Of a stretch of 23,250 nucleotides of DNA, positions 10,051 through 19,269 are shown piece after piece. The translations under genes were made by a program, and so were the position numbers. Source of the DNA: Moniliella sp. 'wahieum'. Its lineage: Eukaryota; Basidiomycota; Moniliellomycetes; Moniliellales; Moniliellaceae. Every line of letters starts with the position of its first letter. The first letter of the stretch is position 1. The stretch lies in NCBI GenBank assembly GCA_003971905.1, contig RSEE01000184.1:1-23250 (forward strand). The letters are read 5' to 3'. The notes beneath the pieces were generated by a model that did no database searches, had not been told where the DNA came from, and saw nothing but the letters and a program-made list of their open reading frames with translations.

Positions 10051-11211
10051 TCATTGATGGTCGAAGCAGAGAAAAGACCGGCTAGGCGCCGTGGTTACGC
10101 GTGATGTCTGGACCATGGGACCAGTGGCACTGATGGGCGGGTGGATGAGACCGGTGAGGTCGATGAGCAAGGGTAGCTGGACAGCGTGATAAGGCACCAA
10201 TGCCCAGCAGCCGCAAGAAAGCTCGAGGACAGTGTTTTCATGGGGTACAAAGGCGGGTGCCTCACGCCCAGCCATTGCAGCCTCGGAGCTCAGGTGGAGC
10301 TGATCCATTCAATATTCACCATCTTGAACGGACCCAGCGAGTCTTGTAGCAAAGTATACGTCTTGCAACAACTGGGAAGCGCCGGGGCTAATAATGGCAA
10401 AAGGGTTGTATGATAGTACTACCTCCGCCGTGAATGTCCCCTCCATTTTGTAGACACGGGGAAGGGAATGGAAGCAGTGACCCGCGCAGTGGCGAGCCTG
10501 GGGGGTGCAATAAGGCTCTCGTGCAACCCCACAGTGACGTTGACAGCAAGTTGGTGAGAGGCTTGGGAAGGGCGAAGCGAAGTGCGGCCTGCGCCGGAAT
10601 CGGAACGAGGTTCGCGGCGAGTACGTTAAGAAAGCGTGTGGGTTTTCATTGAAGGTCGAGCGGACCAAGTCTTGGTAGGGGTGTTCCCGCAGCCTCTAGG
10701 GGAATATAAGCGCTGGCCGATGTGGGCGGCTGGCGGAAGTCAGAACTGGCTCCGTTCGTGGGCTTATACTGGTGATGTTAGAGGAAATGGAAAGTTGTGT
10801 TAGTACTTTCCCAAAATAGGGAGACAGAAAGGCGTGTCTTCCCCGTGTCCTGTTACCGTGCGCCTATTCTGGCTGTTGGGACACAAGAACCCCTCTACAG
10901 GGTTAAACGTGTCCTCGTTCTTCCATACCTCTGCAGTGCAAGGGACTGGTCTGTGGGTATCGGCAGGATTAACCACTACTGCATTACTCGCCCTCATCGG
11001 CCCCGTAAAGCGTAACCCTCCATTTGCCGTGACTGTGTGAACAGCGACGCGGGGGCAGAGGCAAAAGTCCCATCGAAGTCATCGGCGCCAGCCATGGCGA
11101 GACCTGCCGTTTGCGCCCTGGCCTACATGGGCGCTGTCGGAGCGGTCAGCAAAACCACGGTGACCATCGCAAGGACAGAAGCAACAATGGCGACGATACG
11201 CGATGCCGTCC
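10051..11211 (-). pseudogene. possible fragmented membrane-anchored protein, unassigned
   Basis: This is a weak candidate. One minus-strand frame near 11135-11210 gives IVAIVASVLAMVTVVLL, a good transmembrane helix after basic residues. Further along, different frames give QLAVNVTVGLHESLIAPP, then MEGTFTAEVVLSYNPFAII and ASQLLQDVYFATRLAGSV (about 10310-10460), then a frame at 10051-10308. A membrane anchor followed by beta-rich segments would suit a fungal LEA-like extracellular domain, but no diagnostic motif is present and stops interrupt every frame. It could equally be non-coding. It is labelled pseudogene only because it is broken. Confidence 0.2.
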
Positions 11212-11959
11212 GTCGGTGTCGGCAGGCTCGGCGTAGCCAAGCTCAGTACTCAGTAGGCTCCGTTGGTGCTTGCTGCTAGCGATGGTCAGTGCCACATGGT
11301 GTCAGCCTGGCGAGAGCCAGCTGGATGTTAGCGCGAGTGCAGGCTGAGTGGTAGGTAATATTACATTTGAGTGTTGGGCACGTGTGCTTTCGACCAGGCA
11401 AGGGCGGGTACAGGCTCCCTGAGGTGACGGCACACCGGTCAGCATCAGCCGAGAGATGCACAGTGAATGGGGCGGTGGAGCAGGGGCAGGCAGTGGCCCA
11501 GTGCTCAGTGGCGCAGGCGGCAGGTACGCAATGGGACGACGTGCGCAACGCACTGGTCATCGCAACCGAGTCGGCGTGTTGGCCTGGTTGGGGCCGGGTG
11601 GTCGCAATCTGCCGCAGGCATGGCATGTGACATGCATGTGATACGCCTCCTACCTGCCTCGATTCCTCGGCCGCGCTCGAGTGTGCTGCAGCCTGCTGCT
11701 TCTCCCGAGCGCCTCGCTGCTGCTACGCGCTAATGCACTTAGCGCTGACACGTGACCACAAAAGCGCTGGGCAGCCACAGTTCTATCTTATCGACATGCC
11801 ACACCCACTCACCCGCCATCAGCCGTCGACACCCACACCGCTGACGCTCGCCTTCTGCGTCCTGGTCTCACTGGTGGCGTGCTAGCGCGTAGGCATTATA
11901 TTGGCTACGTATGCTTGCGAAGACGCCTAAGATCTAACCATTGATCGGCTCGCGTCCTG

Positions 11960-12135
11960 TATCCCCCCAAGTCCACCCGCCTGCCTTCCTCGCCGCCAGC
12001 CCACCCCACTCGTTTTGCCGCCCCATTCCTTGTCCCTCGCCCGCGTTCCCGCCCCTTTCCCTTCCAACTCCCTCTCCCTCTTCTCCCCCTCCCCCCCCCC
12101 CCCCCCCCCCTCCCACCCCCCCTCCCACCCTCGCT
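11960..12135 (+). promoter_or_regulatory. pyrimidine-rich promoter tract with 20-base C run
   Basis: A C/T-rich tract directly precedes the ATG at 12136. It includes an uninterrupted run of 20 C at 12091-12110 and more C blocks to about 12121. Pyrimidine tracts upstream of starts are common in filamentous and basidiomycete fungal promoters. The exact C count is unlikely to be reliable. Confidence 0.55.
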
Positions 12136-13518
12136 ATGTCCCTGCTGTCCTTCGCCCCCTCCTCGTGGCCCTCGCTTCCATCGCAGCGGTGGTAGCGCTT
12201 CCTCCTCCCCGCGTGCCGGCTTGGTCGCGCGCGACGCGTCCACGGTCATGTCTGGTGGCAAGAGCAACGAGGGGAGAGGACCACAATCCCGTCTCTGTCC
12301 CCGCCGGCTCCCTCCGTCCTGACCACCCTTCCCATTGGCACGGCCGGCGACCAAATCAATGTCTTTTGGTCCACCCGCTCTTCTTCCAACCTTCTCGCCG
12401 AGCAGGCTTTGTCATGGTCCACGGCCGTCTGCGCAATGGCAACGGTACTGGCAAACCATGGAGAATGCGCTGGTGACCGCCATCAATGCCAGCATCCCCG
12501 GGGCCAACGTCAACTCGATCGTCACGGGCGCCACAGTACTATTCACCATCTTCAATTCGGGAGAGTATGCAGACAATGTGCTTGCCTGGGGCGACGTCAA
12601 TGCGTGGCAGGCGGGTGAGATTGCGACCCACCCCAGTGTGGACCAAGTCATCCGCGTTCGATGTGCTGGATGCGTTTGTCACGAGTTTAGCAACAGGACC
12701 AAGTACCCCGCCATGAAGAACGTGACGCTGGTCGGGCACGGGGGCGGGGGGGCAGCTGATGCAACGCTATGCCGTCTTGGCAACGATCCTCCCTCAAACA
12801 TCCATGTTCGTTACATTTACGGCGACCCTTCATCCAGTCTGTACTTTACCCAAGACCGACCCGCTGTCGACCCCTCGATCGCAAACAAGACGACTGCCGT
12901 GGTTTGATTACTTCCGGTACGGGTTTTTCGAACTTTACCGACATCGTGCCCACTGGAGGCAAGGCGCCGATTGAGTATTCGCCAAGTACACCCAACGCGA
13001 TGTCGTGTCCATGATCGGGCTGCAAGACGTGGATGCGTCCGGGACCAGTACTGCATGGCCAAGCTGCAAGGCGGGAACAAGCGACGCGACCGCAACTTGG
13101 CATACTGGAAGTACATCAACACCCTCGCCGGCACCGACTTTGACATGACTGGCTTCAATGCCACCTATACCAACTTGCCTGACTGGAGCAACGTTACCCA
13201 GCACTCCATTGCCCACCGGTTGATTGTGATTGAACAGGCCGACCACGACCCAACTTGGTCTTTGGCTCGGCCGAAGGCCGCGCTGCCCTGTTTTTCGTCG
13301 AGTCATTACCTACTGGATGGAGCCGGCGGGATGGAGTGCCAACGCCACGGTTTCTGCGCAGGGCCACACTACCACCACCTCTTCATTCCCCTCCTCAAGT
13401 AATTCACCTACGCCCTCTGGCACAACAAACCTTCCATGCCGCTGCTTTCTCGCCCCCCCCATTCTTGACCGCGCTCCTCTTCACAGGTTCAGCCGCTGGG
13501 GCGGTGGCCTTGTTCTAA
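12136..13518 (+). CDS. secreted, GPI-anchored alpha/beta-hydrolase-like protein lacking the nucleophile Ser
   Basis: The likely start is the ATG at 12136. After a one-base frame change (about 12153) the signal peptide reads RPLLVALASIAAVVALP. The body follows in alternating frames: AGDQINVFWSTRSSSNLLAE, GFVMVHGRLRNGN, YWQTMENALVTAINASIP, then NVTLVGHGGGGQLMQRYAVL, VRYIYGDPSSSLYFTQDRP and FAKYTQRDVVSMIGLQDVD. QYCMAKLQGGNKRRDRNLAY and LIVIEQADHDP come next, then GSAEGRAALFF. This order matches a bacterial/fungal alpha/beta-hydrolase family with Asp in the GxxDxD loop and a late His-Asp. The usual GHSxGG elbow is GHGGGG here, so the Ser is replaced by Gly. A Ser/Thr-rich stalk and a hydrophobic tail (FLTALLFTGSAAGAVALF, stop 13516-13518) suggest a GPI anchor. 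N-glycosylation sequons (NAS, NAT, NVT) are present. At least six frame changes interrupt it. The substrate is unknown. Confidence 0.75.
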
Positions 13519-14913
13519 GCTCCTAAAGAAAACTATCTCAACTTGATGGCACATCCTCTTTGCCACTTCTTTTTCCTGCTTGTTTCTATGCCACGCTCGT
13601 TTGCTACAACTTTCTTCCTCTATCCACGTTCACAGTGTAAACCTGACGTCTCTTTGATTTGGTTTGTTTTGTTACGTTCTTTTTTGCTTTGCTGATCTCG
13701 CCGTGTCTGCAATAGAGGCTGCGCCTCTCTGCAGTTTCTTACACGGAGGGTCGTTTTTTTGCTGGTTGTTTCGGTTCCACTATTACTACCCTTGCCACGG
13801 ACTACAATTTCCCTTTTTCTCTTCTATTGCCCCTCCCATCTCTTGTTGCCTCTGCTGGGCCCTTGTTGTTCTCACACCATGAACTTTTGTCCAGGGGCGT
13901 AGCTCCTGGTGTGTGCTATGGATGTTTTCTATCGTGTCCGTTCAAACTCATCCAAGTGTGCGACAGATACAAAGAGTAAGGGTGCGACGGAGGTGGGGGG
14001 GTGAACGGTGATGGACACGCTTTTTGTATCTGCGGTCATTCCCTTCCGGAGGAAGACAAGGAGGATGGGATTTTGAGGAGAGGTTGATATATATGGCGAA
14101 GTCGTCTGGCGGTGTCGCTGACCTGATTAGTGGTTGTGAAAGCTAGACCGTAGAGTTGCCGCGCGCAGGCCTGCAGGCCACTTGCGCACCCTCGTCCCAT
14201 TAGTTGTACTGTCCCCTCTTCGCCACCACCTCTCCTTCCTCTTCCCTTACCTCTCGCTCACCTGGTTACTTTTGATTCATCATGACCCGCCGCTGATTGT
14301 TCTGTGCTTTAGAGACTAATAGTAGGTATCTCCCAGATCAGAGTCTTTCCATGTGACTATACAGCCGTACAGTATGCTATGAGAGGTATAGGTTCGTATA
14401 TAATAGCCAACAACCGTGGAACAGAAGAGGTAGTGTCCAAGCGGATAACTATCAACAAGATGCCTACCATACATGATTATTACGCAGGCTGCCCATTGGG
14501 GTGTCGCCTCAACACACTGTTTGCGCTCACCTCGTTTCCCGAGCTCCTGTTTCATGCGCGCCCCTATGTTTTTCGTTTAGCCCCGCGGGGAGATGCAGGG
14601 GGATGTGTGGAGTCCGTACGCGATCGACGCGGTGGACCACCAAAGGGGGGTTGTTCGATGAGCATGAAAACAGTCGTGATGGCCACGGCTGCAGAGGGGG
14701 GGCGGGAGGTGCGAAGCACTTTGATTTATGACGCGGTGCGCCTTCATTCGATGATGATTCTGTCATCAAGCTGTACTGGGCGGAAACAATGTCTATGTGG
14801 CATCCGTACTGCCATCACACCGACATACCTCAGTCCACACTCTCCCCGACAGATTGTGGTATTCATTCCCCGCATCCACATCCACACCTTCCCCCACCCA
14901 CAGCAACCGACAG
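13519..14913. other. intergenic region, T-rich then mixed
   Basis: This is the 3' side of both the hydrolase (+) and SQS1 (-). The first few hundred bases are T-rich on the + strand (TTTGTTTTGTTACG near 13665), which suits a 3' UTR. An open frame at 14379-14945 (+) overlaps the SQS1 3' end and has no recognisable domain. I consider it incidental. No repeats or RNA genes were seen. Confidence 0.5.
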
Positions 14914-17900
14914 CTAGAATCCCAGTCCGCCTTTGGTTACCTTGACTGTGGCCGAGATGGGCTCGGTGATACCCTGCTGCCTGCCCAGGCCCGCCCCTCC
15001 TGCCAGCCCATCAAGGCCAACATGCGATAGCCTGTATTCTCCGACCCAATCTGGTCCGCCCCCGACCCCACCTGCGTTCCTTCACGGTTGCGCGGTGCCG
15101 ACGCTAGGCCCTTGAGACCAGTGATCCCAGTCCCATTCGTATCAAGGATGCGTTGGATGCCCGCTGCGCCCTTGCGATCGGCGCTTAGCGCATTGGCAAG
15201 TACCCGCGCCACAGCTTTCCCGTCCACCCGCGGTGCTTGCGGAGTAGGTCCCAGCGCAGAGGAAGGTAGACTCACCACGCTGTACCGTAAATCGCCTTTG
15301 CCATGCGACTTGCTCGTCAGACCATACGCGCGCGCAAGTTGATGCAAAGCGCACGCGCGGCCTTGTGCATAGGTGGGAAAGTCAGGGGAGCATGGTTCGG
15401 TTGCTCATCCAAGTTCTTGTTCTTCCACTGGATGGGGCCCTTCTTGGTTCGGATACTGGCATGCAGCCTAGCCAGATCTTCGTTCGCCTTGAGCAGTTGC
15501 GCATGGAGCGTCACCGTTTCCGGGAGCGACTCGGCAGACGAAGATAGTCCCTCAGCATCGGCCGCTTCGATTCCATTGGCGTTCAGAGCAGAAGGACGTT
15601 GCTGGGTAGTCAGTGGTTGGCGTTGAGTTTTGTTCAATCTCTGGATCCCCTGTGCTTCCCCTGCAGCCTTGACGGGCGCTTGGACCAATGCGGTGCGAGG
15701 CGTCCTTGTGGCAGCCTTCGATTCCCGGTTCGCAGCCGATTGCACCAGCAGGCCCTGCAGCCATTCATCTGCATCTGTAACGTCCGAGCTTCGGAAGGCA
15801 TCTTGGTTCTCCAGCGCCGCGGTACCCACGGCCGCTGTTCGAGCGAATGGCGGAGCCGATGGTTTGGCCACTTCATTCGGGCCGGCTAACATGACAGAAT
15901 TAGTCAGGCGCACCAAAGAAGTCAACGCGGGGAACAACGTACCTTGTCGAGCTTTCGCGTTGGCCTTGCCACCAGGACCCAGATCACCACCATTTCCAAT
16001 GTTGCGCGTCTTTTTCTGATCGGACCGACGAGCCAACTGGGACGGATCCATGGCGGTCCCATTGACCCAGGCATTATGACCTTGAATTGGACCTCGAGTG
16101 CGCGAACGATCATCCACCTCCTCAAGTTCGCTCTCCTCTTCGGTTTGGAGCCCAGAAAAGGCTTGTCAGAGTCATCCCGATCATTCGACTCATCCATCTC
16201 ATCCGTCTCATCCGACTCATCTAGGCCCCCGATTCATCTGAATCCTCCGACGCAGGGAACCCGTCCTTGTCCTGCTCGGCCCCTGAGAAGCCGTTCCCAT
16301 TGGATTGGGAACATGGGACGACATGCTCTATTCCCAATGACCCCTCACGACCCAAAGGCCGTTGAGGACCCATGCCATGTAAGAATCCCGGCATGAGATT
16401 TCTACCCCCCGTGGTTTGGACCGAGTCGAGGCCATGCCTCGTCGTCCGTATCATCTCCTCCTCCTCCGTCGATCCATCCCCAACGTTGCCATCGCTCGCT
16501 GCCCCAGCATCGCCCAGTGCCATGGACTGGACGAGGGCCAACAAGACAGCCCCTTGGTCCTGCTGCACCGAACGCACAGTGTCCTGATTCAACTTGGACC
16601 CATTCGCCTCCCCGGAGAAGGTGGAACCGGGTACATCCCGATCACAGGCTCTATCCATCTCTTCTTGGGCCATCCCGAGTTTCACGTCCGGCTCGCGCTC
16701 GCGATCTGGGGTTCGAGATGGCGGGGCCTGGTGTGGGTTGCTTGGTTCCGAGCTCGATTGCTGCGTAGCAGCGGGGGCAGACCCTACAACAGCCTCTGAC
16801 ACAATAGAACCGGGTCGGACCGAGGCCGAGTCCGCCGGCTCATCAAGCATATGCTGGCTTGCTGTTGTTGAATCGGGCCCAGAACCTGCTGGTCCCGCCA
16901 GTGGAGGGGCAAGAACAGCACATTGGGATCCATGAGGACCCTGCGCACCCAGGATGAAGTCCATTCCCTTACCAGGAGAAGACGGTGCGTCGCGTGGCTT
17001 CCCACCTTTTGTACTTGGGTTGTTCCCAACTCGCATTTCGTCGGTTCGTGGATCCAATAAGGAAGGGAGCTTCGTACCACCCCTTGTTGTAGTGGGCATA
17101 ATTGGTTCGGGTACGACGGCCTCGGGTACGGACGGGATGGGAAGGCCCCTTACAGACTCAGGGACGGCGTGGCTCGCAGGTGCCGGGGAAGCACCCAACG
17201 TCGGAAACGGGGTGGGAGGGGAGGGATGAGCGAAGCGGAGGCACTAATAGGAGGGGGAGCAAGAGGAAGCGGCATCGAAACGGACGCGAACAGCTCTTCC
17301 AGAGAGATGGTTGTTGGCTCGACCGAGGGGGGTTCAAGCATCGGTTCCCCTTTCTGGCCAGGAGGGCTGTCCAGAAAGGGAAGAGGCGCCATGGGACGGC
17401 CAATGTACTGTTCCGTTCCGGGCACAGGCTCCTGCCCGGGGAAAAGACAATAGGCCCCGTTCTTCCATTCGCCACGTGCTTTGACAAAGACGGGTGGAGG
17501 GCCGCGATCTTGGACCGGGCCGGTGGTCCATCCAGCGCCAAGGCCCGTGTGGAGAGTGGTTCGCACGTCGTTGGACCGCTGCGTCGCACGCTCCCCACGA
17601 GCTGCAGGGGGTCGACGGGCGGCGAGGGGATCGGTGGGCACACGCGGGACGGCGGCAGGTCCGGCGTCCTCGGCAGCGGTAGTGGCGCCCGAGTCAGTAG
17701 CGTTAAGGTTGATGTTGCGACGCCGACGGGCATGTTGGTTGAGGGACGTGTAGTCGAGGCTGTATGCCCATGCGCCGTTTACATACGCTCGGCCCCCGAC
17801 GGGTTTCCTGCTGCTGGTGGTTGCCGACGGGCGCGAGGACGTGCTGGCACCGCGTGCCTTGCTCGCACCGCCACGCCCGCTGCGCCCGCCGCGCCCGCCT

Positions 17901-17938
17901 CGTCCGCGGAATGCGCCGCGTGTGTTGGGAGTTGCCAT
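14914..17938 (-). CDS. SQS1: SQS1/PFA1-like R3H and G-patch protein, Prp43 helicase cofactor
   Basis: Sqs1 (Pfa1) uses its G-patch to activate the DEAH helicase Prp43 in late 40S maturation. The start at 17938 opens with RGG repeats (MATPNTRGAFRGRGGRGGR), then AYVNGAWAYSLDYTSLN. A long Ser/Pro/Glu-rich linker follows, changing frame near 17195 and 16225. After the intron at 15886-15942 come SDVTDADEWLQGLLVQ and a helical segment (LLKANEDLARLHASIRTKKG). The R3H domain is APLTFPPMHKAARA plus, after a shift near 15340, LHQLARAYGLTSKSHGKGDL. The G-patch is ENTGYRMLALMGWQEG plus, after a shift near 15000, GLGRQQGITEPISATVK, ending KGGLGF with the stop at 14914. R3H followed by a C-terminal G-patch identifies the family. 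About 980 codons is longer than yeast Sqs1 as I recall it, mainly because of the linker. Confidence 0.87.
15886..15942 (-). other. SQS1: frame-preserving intron in SQS1
   Basis: The donor is GTACGT, the branch-like sequence is CCTGACTAAT, and the acceptor is ATGTTAG. It is 57 nt long, a multiple of three without an in-frame stop, so the unspliced reading also stays open. Splicing joins KARQ to AGPNEVAK. Confidence 0.75.
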
Positions 17939-18526
17939 TGTGGTGGGAAGCGAGGCGGCGCAGGTTGCCGTGGAGAGCGGTGGTGGTCAGTCGGAGAGAC
18001 GGCTGAGTGGCTGCGGCCGGCGGAGGCTAGGCTGGGAAGGCGGCCGCCGGGGCGTGCGAGCCGCGGGTTGCTTCTTTCATTTTGGGGGCTGGGCTGGCGC
18101 TGAGGCGTGCCAGTTAAGGGAATGACAAATGACGTCAGTATCAGTGTCGCACGTGGAATAGCGGTCGCGTCACCCATCACACGCCACCCATCAGCACATC
18201 AGCGGAAGCAGCTGCCAGCGCAGCATGCATCCACCTGAGCCCCTCCTCTCAGACCTCAGCTGAGCCTCCCATCTCAGACGCCTCCGACTCACACCCGCAG
18301 CATGAAACTCACGACCACCTACGACGCCCAGCCCGCGGCCCACCTCTCCCAGGGCGCGCGCTGCTGCCGGAGTGGGTCTGGTCTGATCTAGCAGCTGGCT
18401 CCATTCTACTTTTCCTGTGGCGGCCCACATTGGCGATGACAAGCGTCCCAGCGCCCAATCGTTAGCGGTGCCTAGATGCCCAGGACAGGCCACCATGCGC
18501 GCCATCGCATCCTTGGGCCTTGCCGG
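17939..18526. other. spacer upstream of SQS1
   Basis: This is about 590 bp between the stop of the TFIIS-type gene and the SQS1 start, both on the minus strand, so it should hold the SQS1 promoter. Open frames here on both strands are shadows of GC-rich sequence. CT-rich patches read on the + strand near 18230-18300 (CACCTGAGCCCCTCC). No terminator or RNA gene was identified. Confidence 0.45.
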
Positions 18527-19175
18527 TTACCGTCCATCTTGCGCCAAGTCCACATCAACGTCCATGTGCCCCGGTCCTTCCAGGTCCCAGCCTGCCTGCG
18601 CTGGTGTCAGAAAGTCCTCCTTGTCAGGCAGGAATCCGCGCTCAGTGTTCAAGACTAGCCAACGAGGTTAGGTTAATGGCAACCAGATCCGGTTAGTATT
18701 GGGTCCGACCTGTTTCTCTGCCTTCCAGTCAAAGGGACCACGTACACTCCTTCTTCGTTTTCCTCAGCCTTCGCGAGCATGGATTTTTTCATCATGTCCT
18801 GGGAATTCATCACGGCAAATGTGTCGGGGGAGAGATCGCCATCCACCAAGAGCGCAGCCAAGCGGGGATTGTTGGAGGTGAGGGTGACAATATGGGCACG
18901 GACCGCTTGCCGGTAGGCTTCAAGCGGTTAAGGCGCCGTGTTCCTTGACCAGTTCCTCTGCTTCCGTCTCGCCTTTTTCTTCAGCGGCAGGGCGGGCATG
19001 TTCGAGAGATAGGTCCCGCCCGTACCGCTCAAACTGGCTGCTTCAATGCGACTGGCAAGAACTGAGGTGGAACAATCATCGACTCGGGTAATACACCTTC
19101 CTTTGCCGCACCCGCTTCAATAGCCTTGAGGAGTGCATCACGCGACTTGGCACGTACGGTGTTTGTGTCGGCCAT
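18527..19175 (-). CDS. small protein with a TFIIS central domain and no zinc ribbon
   Basis: The start is the ATG at 19175 (MADTNTVRAKSRDALLKAIE). VRxKxRxxLxKAI is how the TFIIS central domain (TFS2M) begins. The frame changes near 19060 and 19010, then reads LASRIEAA, RYGRDLSLEHARPAAEEKGE and ELVKEHGAL. After another shift near 18930 comes AYRQAVRAHIVTLTSNNPRL, with AALLVDGDLSPDTFAVMNSQ and DMMKKSMLAKAEENEE. This matches the TFIIS pattern NPxLRxxVLxGxLxPxxFAxM. The C-terminal exon reads RGFLPDKEDFLTPAQAGWDL and an acidic end, with the stop at 18527-18529. The classical C-terminal zinc ribbon that stimulates RNA polymerase II cleavage is absent, and I see no LW domain in front. It may regulate transcription differently from TFIIS or belong to a larger, broken gene. 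Confidence 0.62.
18655..18745 (-). other. probable intron in the TFIIS-type gene, donor uncertain
   Basis: The acceptor side is clear: CTAACCTCGTTGGCTAG, with a CTAAC branch and the AG at 18655. The donor is not resolved. GTACGT at 18745 fits the donor style of this window (91 nt). GTCGGA at 18709 would make a 55-nt intron. Neither keeps frame exactly, which is consistent with a nearby base error. Confidence 0.45.
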
Positions 19176-19228
19176 GGCGTCCTAATGCAACTCTTGGAAG
19201 GTGATGTTTGTGGACGTGGAAACAGAGA

Positions 19229-19269
19229 GGTGGTGGTGGTGGTGGTGTGGTGGTGGTGGTGGTGGTGGT
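19229..19269. repeat. (GGT)n microsatellite
   Basis: This is GGT repeated about thirteen times with one interruption (GGTGTGGTGG), in the 5' region of the TFIIS-type gene. A shorter (GGT)5 run is at 21743-21758. Confidence 0.9.

Larger units (their letters stand above)
9655..12135. other. long region without a confident gene
   Basis: Roughly 2.5 kb between two oppositely oriented genes. A minus-strand candidate at 10051-11211 is listed separately. The rest (about 11280-11940) has short overlapping frames, AGTACT-type words near 11242 and CATGTGACATGCATGTGA near 11624. The last part, from about 11960, is a strong pyrimidine tract on the + strand leading into the hydrolase gene. No RNA gene was found by eye. 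Confidence 0.45.

Noticed and set aside
11037..11279. Plus-strand Ala-rich frame
   Set aside because: Its composition mirrors the hydrophobic minus-strand segment and it has no independent support.
14379..14945. Plus-strand open frame of about 188 codons
   Set aside because: It overlaps the SQS1 3' end, has no recognisable domain and has a composition typical of a chance frame.
17102..18103. 333-codon plus-strand open frame antisense to SQS1
   Set aside because: It is the GC-rich shadow of the SQS1 N-terminus, with Arg/Gly-rich low-complexity content and no domain, while the opposite strand carries the recognisable gene.
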